A stretch of 64,000 nt of DNA from Bacteroidota bacterium (GCA_016720935.1 JADKJP010000001.1:1-64000); one strand, 5' to 3'; counted from the stretch's first letter, positions 1 to 10,163 are shown. Numbers and translations: made by a program. Notes: generated by a model not told the origin, from the sequence alone.

Positions 1-420
1 GGTTTTTCCTGCATATGCAGAATTCTCTGAAGTAAATTTCAAACGCATCGCGGGTAAAACTACTGAAGATGATTCAGATCAGCAATGCCGATGTTCCATG
101 AAAATCCTTCTTTTCTGAAATAATTTATCCAGTCATGCGAATAAGTAATCGCGTAACTTGCATCAGCCCCAAAACGATTTACGGCAAAGAGATTTTGTTG
201 ACCTCATCTTTCATATCAGTATTGATGGAATCAAGGAAAAATAAGAAGAGGCAAGTTTATTCGTGATAGCATCACTCGAAATCATATCCTGTACTTAATT
301 CAATCTTCGACTTTTTTGCGTATCCTTCCGAAAGAATCAAGCTACCATGTTCCTGCTTTCAAAATGAATTGAGGCGAAAAGGAAAAAGCAAAAGAATAAG
401 ACAGCGTTTATAGAAAATTA
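1..420 (-). pseudogene. Frame-broken coding region, N-terminal part of an unidentified protein
   Basis: Reading the minus strand across frames gives protein-like pieces in order: a segment containing GSLILSEGYAKKSKIELSTG, then SDAITNKLASSYFSLIPSI, then FAVNRFGADASYAITYSHDW followed by INYFRKEGFSWNIGIADLNH near position 80. Each piece sits in a different frame and is separated by stops, so at least three indels would be needed to rebuild one protein. The window edge cuts it. It lies just downstream of the broken lipoprotein gene on the same strand and might be its operon partner. I do not recognise the family. Whether it is a real pseudogene or a stretch of poor sequence cannot be decided here. 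Confidence 0.35.
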
Positions 421-439
421 ACGTATTGAATAAATTCCA

Positions 440-2002
440 TCAATTAATTTCCAGGTCCAGGTGATAACCGAGTACATCTGTACAAGGCCGGGATAAGAAG
501 GAGTAGTGAATTTTGCACGGATTGCATCTTCTCCGCATCAAGCAAATGTTGCTTGGTGGATGCATCAACGGGAATTGGTATTTTTGTTCTTTGGAAATTA
601 CCTGAAGGATGCATCGGTGTTGGCTTATGCAATCGAAGAAGGTATGAGCAGAGAATCGGTCATTACACCGTTTTCATTCAACAGAAACAGCTGAAGATCC
701 ATGGTAAAATGAAAGCCATTATCAGCAAGAAGCGTGAAAGTTGAGGAGTCCAACCGGATCGAGATTCAACAGATCCGATGTCGCGATTTCCTGTGTGTCT
801 GCGAGTTGAACCTGATTCAACGCAAACCTTAATGGTAATTGAAGGTCAGATGTGCTTGTTCACCAAATGGTCATGATATAAGAAATGCTATTGCTCGAAA
901 CGTTACCCAAAGGGTTCAGACTGGAAATGTAAGATCGTACTAAAACCTATCCGGTAAATTCCTAACAAGGTCAATCAGGTTGCTGTTTGAATTGTCTAAA
1001 TGAAGCGTGGTATAGGTTGGGCTGACAGGTGACAAAGGATTCCCGGTTTCAGTAGCCCTGTTGAGATTGATGTAACGATCTGAAGGCAGTTGGAGCAAGG
1101 AGATCAATTGTAGTTCCGGGGTGTTCATTCTTTGATTGAAAGATGATGCAAGGTCTTAACTTCCGCTCCAAGTCCGTTCTCAATTTTAAGATCCCATCGA
1201 AAGACTGTCAAGCTGAACAGTACCACTTTGAATTAATCGCCAATTCCGGAGTACCTCGTTGGTCTGATGAATTGTTTTGGCCGAGATATCCTTTTCCATA
1301 TTCAGGAACAAGACTGAGAATGACAGTATTTAAAATTAATTAAAGTATCGCCCATTGAAATAGTGAACACCTGGCCATTGGGATCAGATACTGCTTCAAC
1401 ATTGTAATATGCCGTGTTGGTTTGATTTCCGGCAGCACCGGTAAGATCAAATAAATATCCATCCAGATCATATGTTCCACTAAAAGTAACCGGAGATGTT
1501 ACAGACCCGGAGTCGACATATTCCTGAACTTTAAAAGGCAAACCATCTTTCATTGCTTTCGGAATAATGTAGGTCACTTTTACTTGGTTGGTAATGTGTT
1601 TCGAATTTCAAGTCTTATTTTACCTGAACGGATTAATACTTCTGTAAGCTGAGGACCTGAAATTCCCAATCGAATATTGTTATTTACACTATAGAATGGA
1701 GTGTTGGGTTGAACTGGATATGGAATGAATTGCCAGATGTTCAGGGTCTTTAATGTTGTATCCGGAATTTTAAACAGAGAATCAGGATCAAGTTTGAAGA
1801 CATCTGATGAGTAAAAGATACTTACTGACCCGTCAGGATTGATTTGTTGCAATGAATCGGCGATCAACTGGTCAATACTCAATCTGGCTTTCAGGATCGG
1901 ACCTGTCACTGCGACATCCCATTGAGGACGATCATTTTCTTTTTTACAGGAAAACTGTAAGAAGAGGAGGAAAGAAAAGTAGAGGGATGAGTGTTTTTTC
2001 AC
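440..2002 (-). pseudogene. Lipoprotein gene broken by several frameshifts
   Basis: The intact N-terminal piece starts at a GTG at 2002 and has a lipoprotein-like leader (VKKHSSLYFSFLLFLQFSC, Cys as lipidation site) followed by KKENDRPQWDVAVTGPI. It ends in a stop near 1580, but the next frame continues directly (KVTYIIPKAMKDGLPF), implying one indel at about 1570. Further shifts occur near 1330 and 1190, then NTPELQLISLLQLPSDRYIN reads on to about 940, and several more shifts lead to a plausible terminus GYHLDLEIN at 440. The total span (1563 bp, about 520 residues) suits one Bacteroidota outer-membrane lipoprotein. At least six indels in 1.5 kb could mean true decay or poor sequence. Function unknown. 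Confidence 0.5.
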
Positions 2003-2157
2003 AAGTCTGCTTCTGCGTAAAGATGCAAAAATATTAGAACATTGAACAGGGAATGTCACGAATAGGTCATTCCTATTCTGGATTCAGGAACCGTGAATTC
2101 CGATCAGAGACCTTAAGTAAAAATCAGGAATTTACTGAAGGTTGATATGATATTGAA

Positions 2158-3438
2158 TCAATAATTGTATTTCTCCTTCCAAAGATGTTGGAGGAATAAG
2201 CGTAGTTCATTTTCCCTTGGATTGTTTCCCGGATCATATAATTTACTTCCACTGATTCCCTGAGGTAAAAATTCCTGTTTAGCGAAATTTCCTTCCTTCG
2301 AATGATCGTAATCATAGCCTTTACCATAACCAAGCTCTTTCATGAGTTTAGTCGGTGCATTGCGGATATTTAAAGGCACCGGAAGATCACCGGTTTTATC
2401 TACCAGCGACAATGCTTCTTCAATAGCCATATAAGACGCGTTGCTTTTAGCCGAAGATGCGAGGTATACGGCAGTTTGAGAAAGTATGATCCGGCTTTCC
2501 GGAAAACCGATCTTTTGACAAGCTTCAAAACAAGCATTTGCAATTACTATAGCGGTAGGATTCGCGTTCCCAATATCTTCGGAAGCGAGAATGACCATTC
2601 TGCGCGCAATGAACAATGGATCTTCTCCTCCCTGCATCATTCTTTCTAGCCAGTACACTGCCGCGTTTGGATCAGAACCTCGCATGGATTTTATAAATGC
2701 GCTGATGATGTCGTAATGTTGCTCACCACCTTTGTCGTAAAGAGCAGTTTTCTCCTGGGCGATGTCCTGCACAACAGCGTTTGTAATCACGGCTTCTTCA
2801 GATTCCGGAAAAGTATTGACAACCAGTTCAAACAGATTCAGCAATTTGTGCGTCACCACCTGATAAACGAAGTAATGATTCAGTCTCTTCAAGTTTTATT
2901 TTTCGTTTTTGTAAAATCGGATCTGTTTTCATCGCCTGATCCAGGATTCGCACAAGATCATCCTTTGATAATTCTTTCAGAACATAGACCTGGCATCTTG
3001 AAAGCAATGGAGAGATTACTTCGAAGGAAGGATTTTCCGTAGTCGCGCCAATGAGTGTTACAAGTCCTTTCTCAACAGCACCCAATAATGAATCCTGCTG
3101 GCTTTTGCTGAACCGGTGAATTTCATCGATGAACAAAACCGGGCTCCCGGAACTTCTTTCAATTCCGTAGCATACCGGGCTGCTTTTTCAATGACTTCCC
3201 GTACATCTTTTACACCTGAACTTACAGCGCTCAAAACATAAAAAGGTCTGCGAAGTTGACGTGCAATAATTCCGGCTAACGTAGTCTTACCAACACCCGG
3301 AGGACCCCAGAAAATAATGGATGGAATTGAATTTGAATGAATGGAGCGTCTTAGAATTGCTCCTTCGCCAACAAGATGTTCCTGGCCAATATAATGGTCA
3401 AGATCATTTGGGCGCATCCTTTCTGCCAGTGGTGTCAT
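2158..3438 (-). CDS. rarA: Replication-associated recombination protein A, RarA/MgsA AAA+ ATPase (two frameshifts)
   Basis: AAA+ ATPase of the clamp-loader-like RarA (MgsA/WRNIP1) family, which acts at stalled replication forks. The start at 3438 (MTPLAERMRPNDLDHYIGQE) is canonical. Walker A is GPPGVGKTT and Walker B is FIDEIHR, followed by the family's GATTENPSFEV sensor region. The C-terminal half carries ASEDIGNANP, typical of RarA. The reading frame changes twice: near 3137-3150, between KEVPGA and VLFIDEIH, and near 2847-2860, between LSGGDA and KLLNLFELV. The span of 1281 bp is exactly 427 codons, so the two shifts cancel. That favours sequence errors over decay, since RarA is highly conserved. 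Family assignment is secure. Confidence 0.9.
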
Positions 3439-3607
3439 CTTGGAATTTGATCCGATAAAGATACTTACAAAGGCGGTTCAATTTTCATTCAGAATCAGCA
3501 TAATTTATTCTGTATTCTCCATTCTCGATCCTTGAACTTGAACAGGTTAACGATTCTTAAGGACGAATGAAGAAATATTTATAGTTAGTCTGACCTACCC
3601 AAATGAT

Positions 3608-3615
3608 TACCTTTG
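3608..3615 (+). promoter_or_regulatory. Bacteroidota -7 box TACCTTTG before the outer-membrane receptor gene
   Basis: TACCTTTG matches TAnnTTTG exactly. The candidate ATG is only 5 bases downstream at 3621, so a transcript from this box would be almost leaderless. No clear TTG -33 element is visible, which lowers confidence. Confidence 0.4.
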
Positions 3616-3620
3616 CAGCG

Positions 3621-6119
3621 ATGGAAAGCAAACGAATGCCATAAGATTATTTTTTCTCATCGCGCTTTTTGTCAGCGCAGGTTTTTTCTGAAAGCACAGG
3701 ATTCAGGGAGGATGAACAGACCCGGTTCGGATTCCTGCGTAACGCCATGCCTAAAATTGGAAAATTGTCAGGAAAATCATTGATTCCAAAACCAATAAAC
3801 CGGTCGAGTATGCTTCCGTCGTCATGATCAAACCCCGTGATTCTTCTATGGTTGGTGGTGCACTGACCGACACAAAAGGTAAATTTCTCATAGAAGATTT
3901 ACCCATGGGGCGCTTTCGTCTCAAGATCACAATTCTTGGATATGGTATTCAGTTTACTGAACCTATGGTCATCACTCCGCAAAATGTTGAAGTGGATGCA
4001 GGCATTATTTCTATTGATCCAAGTACTGCCAGATTGAAAGAAGTCAATGTTTCCGCTGAAAGGCCCGACCTGATCAATTCACTGGAGAGAAAAGTTTACA
4101 ATGTCGATAAGAACATAGTCAATACCGGAGGAACTGTTACTGAAGTACTTTCCAATATTCCTTCCGTGAATGTTGACATGGATGGAAAAGTGAGTCTGCG
4201 TGGAACAGAAAATGTTACCATCCTCATCGATGGAAAACCATCAGGTATGCTGGGTGGTGACAGAAAAGCAGTTCTCCAGCAGATTCCGGCCAGTGCTGTC
4301 GATCAGATAGAAGTCATTACAAATCCATCCGCGAAATACGATGCTGACGGAATGGGAGGAATCATCAATATCAAAACCAAGAAAGGCAAATTGCAGGGGA
4401 TGAATGGAAATGTCGCTGCCGGAGTTGGCACCAATGATAAGTACAACTTTTCGCTTGGACTAAATAACAGGAGCTCCAAAATGAATCTCTATGCGAACTA
4501 TTCATTTCGCCATGAAAACCGTACTAACACCGGATCGGGCGATCAGGATAATTATTTCCCGGGACAGGATCGGTATTCCTATGAGTACAATTCACATTCC
4601 ACAAATAAATCTGAATTTCACACCGGAAAAATCGGTGCTGATTTTTATCTCAATAAAAACAATGTTCTTGGGATAAATGGTTCCGTTACAAGACGGAAAA
4701 TGATCAGCCTGGTCAGTCGGATTACTCTTTTATGAATAGTCTTGGTAATGTGATGAAAGCTATTACACGATGTCTACTGAAGTAGATAAAAACACGAGTT
4801 ATGATGCAGGACTGGATTACAAACGAACCTGGACAGGTTCTAAGCGTGAGCTTTCCGGCAGTGTTAATTATACTTCCAATGAAAGAACAGAAGAAAGTAG
4901 TTTATCAAGCAGCAAATATTTTGACAAGGATAAACCTTATCAGTTGAGTGATAACCTGAATACATATCAGACCATCATCAGTCAGATTGATTTTGTCCAG
5001 CCAATAAAAGACAATTCAAAGTTTGAAGCGGGTTTAAAAAATACCTTGCGTCAATTCGATAACGATCAGATAATTTCCAGCCTCGATAGTGCCGGATCAG
5101 ACTACCTCACCAATGCATTAAAATCCGATCATTTTATTTTTGATGAGCAGGTTTTTTGCGGCATACTCAATGTACACAGGGAAATGGAAAAATTTGAGTA
5201 CAATGCCGGCTTACGGGCTGAACAAACGCTGACGAATGGAAATTCCAGGTCGCAGTCAACTTCTTTCAGTAAGGATTACCTTGCTTTCTTTCCAAGCGCT
5301 TTTCTGAAATATATAATTTCTGATAAACAGGATATGCAAATTTCCTATAGCAGAAGAGTTAACCGACCGGAAATGCGTTCCTTGAATCCTTTTGTGGATT
5401 ATTCTGACTCCTTATTTCTCAGGAAAGGGAATCCGGAATTAAAACCCGAATTTATTCATTCACTTGAATTGGGTTATTCAAGAATGATCAACAATTTTAA
5501 TTTGACTACAACAGTTTATTATCGTCACACCGATCAATTGATTTCACGTTATCGGACCATTGAAGGTACAACCGGGATTTCTACCGCTACTTTTATCAAT
5601 TACAGTTCGTCGGAAAATATCGGAGCGGAAGCAATCCTTCGGTATACAATGGATAAGCTCGGCAATGTCATGGGTAGTTTTAATGTTTATCAGAATACGA
5701 TCAACGGAAAAAATATTGAAGCGGATTTGCAAAGCGCTTCTACACAGTGGTCAGCAAGGTTGAATGTCAATTTGAGATTAGGAAAGACTACAGGATTTCA
5801 GCTAACAGGCAATTACATGTCACCCTTCAAGGGCCCGATATCACGATTTAAAGGAATGAGTGGAGTAGATGCGGGGATACGACAGGATTTGTGGAAAGGA
5901 AAAGGATCATTAAGTCTGAATGTAACGGATGTTTTTGGCACCAGAAAAATGGACATCACTTCATTTAACGATTATTACATTTCCCACATGATTCGGACAC
6001 GTGAATCCAGAGTTGGAATGCTGACACTGACTTATCGTTTTGGAAAACAAGACAGCAATCTGTTCCAGAGAAAAAGAATCAACGTGGAAATATGCCACAA
6101 CAGGATACGCCTGAAATGA
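3621..6119 (+). CDS. TonB-dependent-receptor-like outer-membrane beta-barrel protein (frameshifted)
   Basis: Outer-membrane protein with a carboxypeptidase-regulatory-like N-terminal domain, a plug domain (NVTILIDGKPSGMLGG, then SAVDQIEVITNPSAKYDADG and GGIINIKTKKG) and a long beta-barrel of the OMP_b-brl_3 type. These proteins are usually substrate receptors or barrel proteins of unknown ligand. A signal-peptide-like stretch (AIRLFFLIALFVSA) follows the ATG at 3621 but in another frame. Shifts are inferred near 3690; at 3773-3776, where one more A would give GKIIDSKTNKPVEYASVV; near 4695, where ENDQPGQSDYSFMNSLG lies in another frame; and near 4758, before YYTMSTEVDKN. The two long open stretches are 3824-4735 and 4770-6119. 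The repeated A-run losses suggest sequence error. There is no SusD partner nearby, so a SusC role is unlikely. Confidence 0.8.
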
Positions 6120-6167
6120 TTGACTTCTGATGAATGAATTTGATCAGATTAAAACGTTCTGATCAAA

Positions 6168-7460
6168 TCAAATGAATTTTCCACCAAACCTGTCGTGTGC
6201 TGCACGGTCCAGCATTTCTCTGTCATCAGGATGTGCAATGCTGATCAGGGCTTGTGCTCTTTGTCTGAGGTTTTTTCCGAGCAGGAAAGCGACACCAAAT
6301 TCCGTAACAACATAATGTACATGTGCACGTGTAGTTACAACACCGGCGCCTTGTTTCAGAAATGGAACGATTCGCGAAGTACCCTTGCGGGTTCTGGATG
6401 CAAGCGCGATGATTGGTTTTCCACCTTCAGATAATGCCGCACCACGCATAAAATCCATCTGTCCTCCAACTCCGGAATACTGATATGTTCCAATTGAATC
6501 TGAACAAATTTGTCCTGTGAGATCAATTTCAATACAGCTGTTAATGGCATGTACTTTAGGATTCTGACGAATCACAGAAACTTCGTTTACATAATCAATG
6601 TCATGAAAAGCGAAGGATGGATTGTCGTGCACATAATCATACAATCTTCTTGATCCCAGACAAAAACCGGTGACACTTCTGCCCGGATGTTTGACTTTGA
6701 ATTTATTGTTGATGACATCACTTTCGATCAGATCAATTACTCCGTCCGAGAACATCTCTGTGTGAATTCCAAGGTTTTTGTGATTTCCCAGGAAACTGAG
6801 TACAGCATCGGGAATAGCGCCAATTCCCATTTGCAACGTCGCTTTATCCGGAATTAATTCCGCGATGTATTCACCAATTCTTTTTTCATCATCTGAAACC
6901 CGTTCTCCAAAAGTCATTTCGTGGATCGGTTCATCCGCATAAACAAGTGCGTGAAAGGCATCTACATGGATCATTCCGTCGCCATGTGTTCTTGGCATCT
7001 GGGGGTTCACCTGAGCAATAACATGTGCTGAACGGTTTACAGCTGTACGGGCAATGTCAACAGAAACACCAAGGGAACAATAGCCGTGTTCGTCAGGAAT
7101 GGATACCTGTACAATAGCGACATCCAACGGCAGAATGTTATTCCGAAACAGATCCGGAATCTCACTGAGAAACACCGGAACATAATCAGCCCGGCCATCG
7201 TGAACGGCCTGTCGGATGGGTTCTGAGACAAATAATGAATTTGTATAAAAACTGTTCGCGTATTCCGGATTGGCTACCGGGAAATCACCTAGAACACTGA
7301 TACACACCAGTTCAACATTTCTGAGTTCGGGAGCTCTTTCCGCCAGCTTCTGTAACATGTAGGTTGGGGTAGCGGCACTTCCGTGTATGAATACGCGCTG
7401 ACCACTTTTAATTACACGTAATGCCTCATCGGCTCTGGAATAAATATACCTGTCAATCAT
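6168..7460 (-). CDS. Acetyl-CoA hydrolase/transferase family protein (4-hydroxybutyrate/acyl CoA-transferase-like)
   Basis: 430-residue class I CoA-transferase-like enzyme, probably moving CoA between acetate and a short-chain or hydroxy acid, in the cytoplasm. Visible features are an N-terminal FIHGSAATP segment, the SIPDEHGYCSLGVSVD motif and GIHTEMFSDGVIDL, which probably carries the catalytic glutamate that forms the CoA thioester, followed by a C-terminal GVGGQMDFMRGA segment and SIAHPDDR. Length and ends fit the 4-hydroxybutyrate CoA-transferase/acetyl-CoA hydrolase group. The gene stands alone and is convergent with the receptor gene. It is intact, unlike its left-hand neighbours. The exact acyl substrate cannot be told from sequence alone. 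Confidence 0.88.
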   Translation of the reverse strand: MIDRYIYSRADEALRVIKSGQRVFIHGSAATPTYMLQKLAERAPELRNVELVCISVLGDFPVANPEYANSFYTNSLFVSEPIRQAVHDGRADYVPVFLSEIPDLFRNNILPLDVAIVQVSIPDEHGYCSLGVSVDIARTAVNRSAHVIAQVNPQMPRTHGDGMIHVDAFHALVYADEPIHEMTFGERVSDDEKRIGEYIAELIPDKATLQMGIGAIPDAVLSFLGNHKNLGIHTEMFSDGVIDLIESDVINNKFKVKHPGRSVTGFCLGSRRLYDYVHDNPSFAFHDIDYVNEVSVIRQNPKVHAINSCIEIDLTGQICSDSIGTYQYSGVGGQMDFMRGAALSEGGKPIIALASRTRKGTSRIVPFLKQGAGVVTTRAHVHYVVTEFGVAFLLGKNLRQRAQALISIAHPDDREMLDRAAHDRFGGKFI

Positions 7461-7593
7461 AAATGACTATAATTTCGTGGTGCAAAGGAAAGAAAAGTTT
7501 GATTGCGCCAGGAAAAAATAAGTTGAAGAAATGAACTGTTAAAGAGTGAAAAATGTTCAATTAAAATCATGTCAGATGACATGAATCAGTGTT

Positions 7594-8343
7594 TTATAAT
7601 TTTGTTTCGTCTAAAAGCTTCTGTTTTTCAATGTATCCGTTATGCTTCCACAGCAGGTTGCCATTTTTATACAATTCAAGATATGGGATTGCATCAATGC
7701 CTTTGCTCTTCAGCAGATTTTTGTTTTTGTCAGCATCAATCAATAAAAGAATCATTTTATCCTTCTTTTCATTGGCAAGTGACTGCAGAACCGGCAACAT
7801 CTTTTTACAAGGTGCACACCATGTTGCATTGTAATCAACCAGAGTATATTTATCCGGTGAAAGTGATTTTTTAAAATCTTCAGGACTCATTCCCGGTTCA
7901 TTTGCAGCATCGTTCGCGCTTTCAACACTTTTGCCTGCAGCATTCCATTTCATCATTCCGCCTTCCATATTGTAAATTTCCCGGAATCCCATTTCAGCCA
8001 TCATAGTAGCGGCAGAGGAGGAGCGACCACCGGATAAACAATAAACAAATGTCGGTTTGCTTTTGTCAAGAGTACTGATAAGGGTCTTGAAATCAGAACT
8101 TCTGAAATCCATATTCATGGCATGTTTCAGATGTCCGCCTTTGTATTCTTCCGGTGTTCTTACGTCTACAATCTGAATGTCATTTTTATTTTGTATCAAC
8201 AGATCATATGCAATAACGTTCAGATTTTTTAAAATCGGAGTGTTGCTTTGAGTCTTTGGAGCCTGTTTCTCTGCTGAATTTTGGGAGAATGATACAGTTG
8301 AAATAAAAACAAGCAGACTAAGAACAGATAAGAATTTTCTCAT
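7594..8343 (-). CDS. Secreted rhodanese-thioredoxin fusion protein
   Basis: 249 residues. A signal peptide (MRKFLSVLSLLVFISTVSFSQ) directs it to the periplasm. Residues about 45-135 form a rhodanese domain (VDVRTPEEYKGGHLKHA) with the persulfide-carrying Cys in YCLSGGRSS. Residues about 155-249 form a thioredoxin domain with the redox motif WCAPCK. The fusion suggests that sulfane sulfur held on the rhodanese Cys is reduced or released by the attached thioredoxin domain. Its ATG overlaps the stop of the upstream OsmC gene (ATGA, 8340-8343), so translation is likely coupled. It is the last gene of the sulfur/redox cluster. The biochemical role is inferred from domains. Confidence 0.88.
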   Translation of the reverse strand: MRKFLSVLSLLVFISTVSFSQNSAEKQAPKTQSNTPILKNLNVIAYDLLIQNKNDIQIVDVRTPEEYKGGHLKHAMNMDFRSSDFKTLISTLDKSKPTFVYCLSGGRSSSAATMMAEMGFREIYNMEGGMMKWNAAGKSVESANDAANEPGMSPEDFKKSLSPDKYTLVDYNATWCAPCKKMLPVLQSLANEKKDKMILLLIDADKNKNLLKSKGIDAIPYLELYKNGNLLWKHNGYIEKQKLLDETKL

Positions 8344-8785
8344 ATGGTTTCAGGAACGAGTATTGTTGGGTTGAATATTATTTTTGATTTAACTGAATTA
8401 GAAATCAAACAGGCAGCTTCAGATTTTTGAAGTATTCGTAATGCTTTTTCCGGATCAGTGCTTTTAGCAATCGAAAGTTTTGGCATCAGTTCAACTTCCG
8501 ATATCATAAATTTACCATCGACTATTTCCAATTTCCCTTTGCTGCGGATTCAAAACTAAGAAATTCCAATTTAGAATTTTCAGCAATGGCCAGAAAGGTT
8601 GTCATCAGACAGGAATTGACGGCAGCGACAAGCAAATGTTCCGGAGACCAGATTCCCGGCATTCCCTTTGCGAATTCCGGAGGTGTCGCGACTTCTATGG
8701 AAGTAGTCAGCACCGGCGAATTCATAGTTCCTTTGCGATCCGAATCCCATTTCAAATTTACATCATAATAATGAACCTTTTCCAT
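8340..8785 (-). CDS. OsmC-like (organic hydroperoxide/redox) protein with one frameshift
   Basis: OsmC/Ohr-fold protein. The N-terminal piece (8785 to about 8522) has GIWSPEHLLVAAVNSCLMTTFLAIA, including the conserved Cys. The frame then shifts at an AAA run (8532-8534). With one A added, KGNWK* becomes KGKLEIVDGKFMISEVEL and continues to the stop at 8340. The span of 446 bp plus one base gives 149 codons, a normal OsmC length, so a single missing base is the simplest explanation. The second conserved OsmC Cys is present in SEAACLISNSV. OsmC proteins reduce organic hydroperoxides or persulfides with thiol partners, which fits the thioredoxin gene just upstream. Confidence 0.82.
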
Positions 8786-8791
8786 AGTCTT

Positions 8792-9088
8792 TTAATTAAA
8801 TTTTGAGAGGATATTGGTAAGATGATCGGCTGGTACAACACCGGATTGACGCCATTTTATTTCTCCGTTTTGAAATAAAATCAGCGTAGGCACTCCCTGG
8901 ATGTGATACATTCCCGCGGCACCAGGATTTTTATCCACATCAACTTTGATGATTGTAACCCTGTCGCCGACATTGGATTTTACCTGCTCCAGGATCGGGG
9001 CCATCATTTTACATGGACCACACCATTCTGCGGAAAAGTCGACCAGTACGGGTTTTCCGGAACTGATTAATTCTTGAAAGGATGACAT
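8792..9088 (-). CDS. trxA: Thioredoxin
   Basis: 98-residue cytoplasmic thioredoxin with the active site WCGPCK at about residues 22-27, the cis-proline region VPTLILFQNGE and a typical end (LTNILSKFN). It is a general disulfide reductase. It lies 6 bp upstream of the OsmC-like gene and downstream of a DUF2892-like membrane protein, all on one strand, so co-transcription is likely. In this setting it probably supplies electrons to OsmC and removes persulfide sulfur from the rhodaneses. Whether this is the main cellular thioredoxin cannot be told. Confidence 0.92.
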   Translation of the reverse strand: MSSFQELISSGKPVLVDFSAEWCGPCKMMAPILEQVKSNVGDRVTIIKVDVDKNPGAAGMYHIQGVPTLILFQNGEIKWRQSGVVPADHLTNILSKFN

Positions 9089-9124
9089 TTTATTTTGGTT
9101 TTATATCTCTAACCTGAGCTAAAT

Positions 9125-9412
9125 TCAGGAGCGAGAATTTTGTTTTATAGATTCTGAAGGTTTCGATTTTATTTCCACGAATTCAGTAATACTGTTTTGT
9201 GAGGAATTTTTCGGATTGGGATCAGTTGTACATCCACTCACACCGCAACATCCGGTATTGGTTATTGCCTGATAGAACAACAATGCACCAAATAAACCCG
9301 ACAAGGAATCTTTGTAGACAATTCCCTGAATCAGCAGGGAAGTTCCCAAACCAAAGCGTATCCAGCGAACCAGGTTCCAGGCAGCAAGTGATCGTACAAG
9401 AGAATTAATCAT
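9125..9412 (-). CDS. DUF2892-like (YgaP-type) small membrane protein
   Basis: 95 residues. Two hydrophobic helices (about 18-32 and 36-48: RFGLGTSLLIQGIVY and LFGALLFYQAI) are followed by a Cys-rich GCCGVSGC motif and a polar tail. DUF2892-type domains are often fused or adjacent to rhodaneses, as in E. coli YgaP, a membrane rhodanese. Here the rhodanese is the preceding gene, and its stop overlaps this start (ATGA, 9409-9412). The two are probably a split version of a YgaP-like membrane sulfurtransferase. The triple-Cys motif might bind metal or carry sulfur; this is inference. Confidence 0.75.
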   Translation of the reverse strand: MINSLVRSLAAWNLVRWIRFGLGTSLLIQGIVYKDSLSGLFGALLFYQAITNTGCCGVSGCTTDPNPKNSSQNSITEFVEIKSKPSESIKQNSRS

Positions 9413-9723
9413 TTGAAATACTTTTTTAAACTAACCCAGCTTCCGGCATTGTGTACATGCACAAATCCTTTTGACTTCAAAATGTGTCGGGCGGAAGAGC
9501 TACGCATTCCGGAAGCACAACAGGTGAGAATTTGTTTTTCCTTATCCACTTTTGATAATTGTCCCGGCAAATTGTTCAACGGGATATTCAGCGATCCTTT
9601 GATGTGACCGGATCTGAATTCATCCGGTGTTCTTACATCTACGATGATGGCGCCGTTCTGAATCCATTCATGGACATTTACAGATGGACTGATTCCGAAA
9701 GCTTTTTTGAGGAGAGAGAGCAT
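9409..9723 (-). CDS. Rhodanese-like sulfurtransferase
   Basis: 104-residue single-domain rhodanese: VDVRTPDEFRSGHIKGSLNI, then the active-site loop CCASGMRS with the catalytic Cys, then HNAGSW near the C-terminus. It has no signal peptide, so it is cytoplasmic. It overlaps the next gene by 4 bp. It resembles the 93-residue rhodanese at 9831-10112, with the same CCASG loop and HNAGSW ending, so the two are probably paralogues, separated by a low-complexity repeat. Confidence 0.88.
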   Translation of the reverse strand: MLSLLKKAFGISPSVNVHEWIQNGAIIVDVRTPDEFRSGHIKGSLNIPLNNLPGQLSKVDKEKQILTCCASGMRSSSARHILKSKGFVHVHNAGSWVSLKKYFK

Positions 9724-9731
9724 GATTTAGT

Positions 9732-9820
9732 AAGGTGTGAGGTATGGTATGAGTGTGAAGTGTGTGTGAAGTGTGTAGTGTGAAGTGTGTAGAGTGAAGT
9801 GTGTAGTGTGTATAGTGATG
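9732..9820. repeat. GTGTGAAGTGTGTA-type low-complexity tandem repeat
   Basis: Degenerate tandem array built from GTGTGAAGTGTGTAGT units, lying entirely between two rhodanese genes. It is strongly purine/T-biased on the plus strand (almost no C), so the transcript of the minus-strand operon would be C/A-rich and unstructured here. It contains no gene. Confidence 0.75.
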
Positions 9821-9830
9821 ATAATTCTTT

Positions 9831-10112
9831 TTATTTTGAATGTTGTAAATAGTTTACATCAAGCCATGAGCCTGCGTTGTGACAAGGGATGTCAATTGAA
9901 TTTAGATAATCGGCAACCATGCCACTTCTGTTGCCACTGGCGCAACAAAGAATCAGATTTTTCATTTTTTTCAATTCTTCAATTCGTTCTTCTATTTCGT
10001 CCATAGGTATGTTAATACTACCCGCTACATGTCCACCCATAAATTCAAGTGAAGAACGAACGTCAACTACTGTGGCATTGCCATTACGGAGTTCCTGAAT
10101 TAGTTTTTCCAT
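9831..10112 (-). CDS. Rhodanese-like sulfurtransferase
   Basis: 93 residues: VDVRSSLEFMGGHVAGSINI, active-site loop CCASGNRSGMV, and HNAGSWLDVNYL near the end. It is a cytoplasmic persulfide carrier or thiosulfate sulfurtransferase. It is the first gene of the cluster after the Crp/Fnr-type regulator, on the same strand, and is separated from the second rhodanese only by the tandem repeat. Two near-identical small rhodaneses in a row suggest local duplication. Confidence 0.87.
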   Translation of the reverse strand: MEKLIQELRNGNATVVDVRSSLEFMGGHVAGSINIPMDEIEERIEELKKMKNLILCCASGNRSGMVADYLNSIDIPCHNAGSWLDVNYLQHSK

Positions 10113-10144
10113 TTAGATATCTGCTTATTTTTATGCAAATGTCG

Positions 10145-10163
10145 GGACAAGCAACCGCTGTCC
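10145..10163. promoter_or_regulatory. Inverted repeat upstream of the rhodanese cluster (candidate operator)
   Basis: GGACA-N9-TGTCC lies between the regulator gene and the first rhodanese. Seven bases further on is a second small palindrome (TGACAATTGTTGGA). Position and dyad form suit binding of a dimeric regulator such as the adjacent Crp/Fnr protein, but the arms are only 5 bp and I cannot show that they are used. Confidence 0.25.

Noticed and set aside
1143..1343. 66-codon plus-strand frame
   Set aside because: Antisense to the broken lipoprotein region, whose minus-strand pieces look more protein-like.
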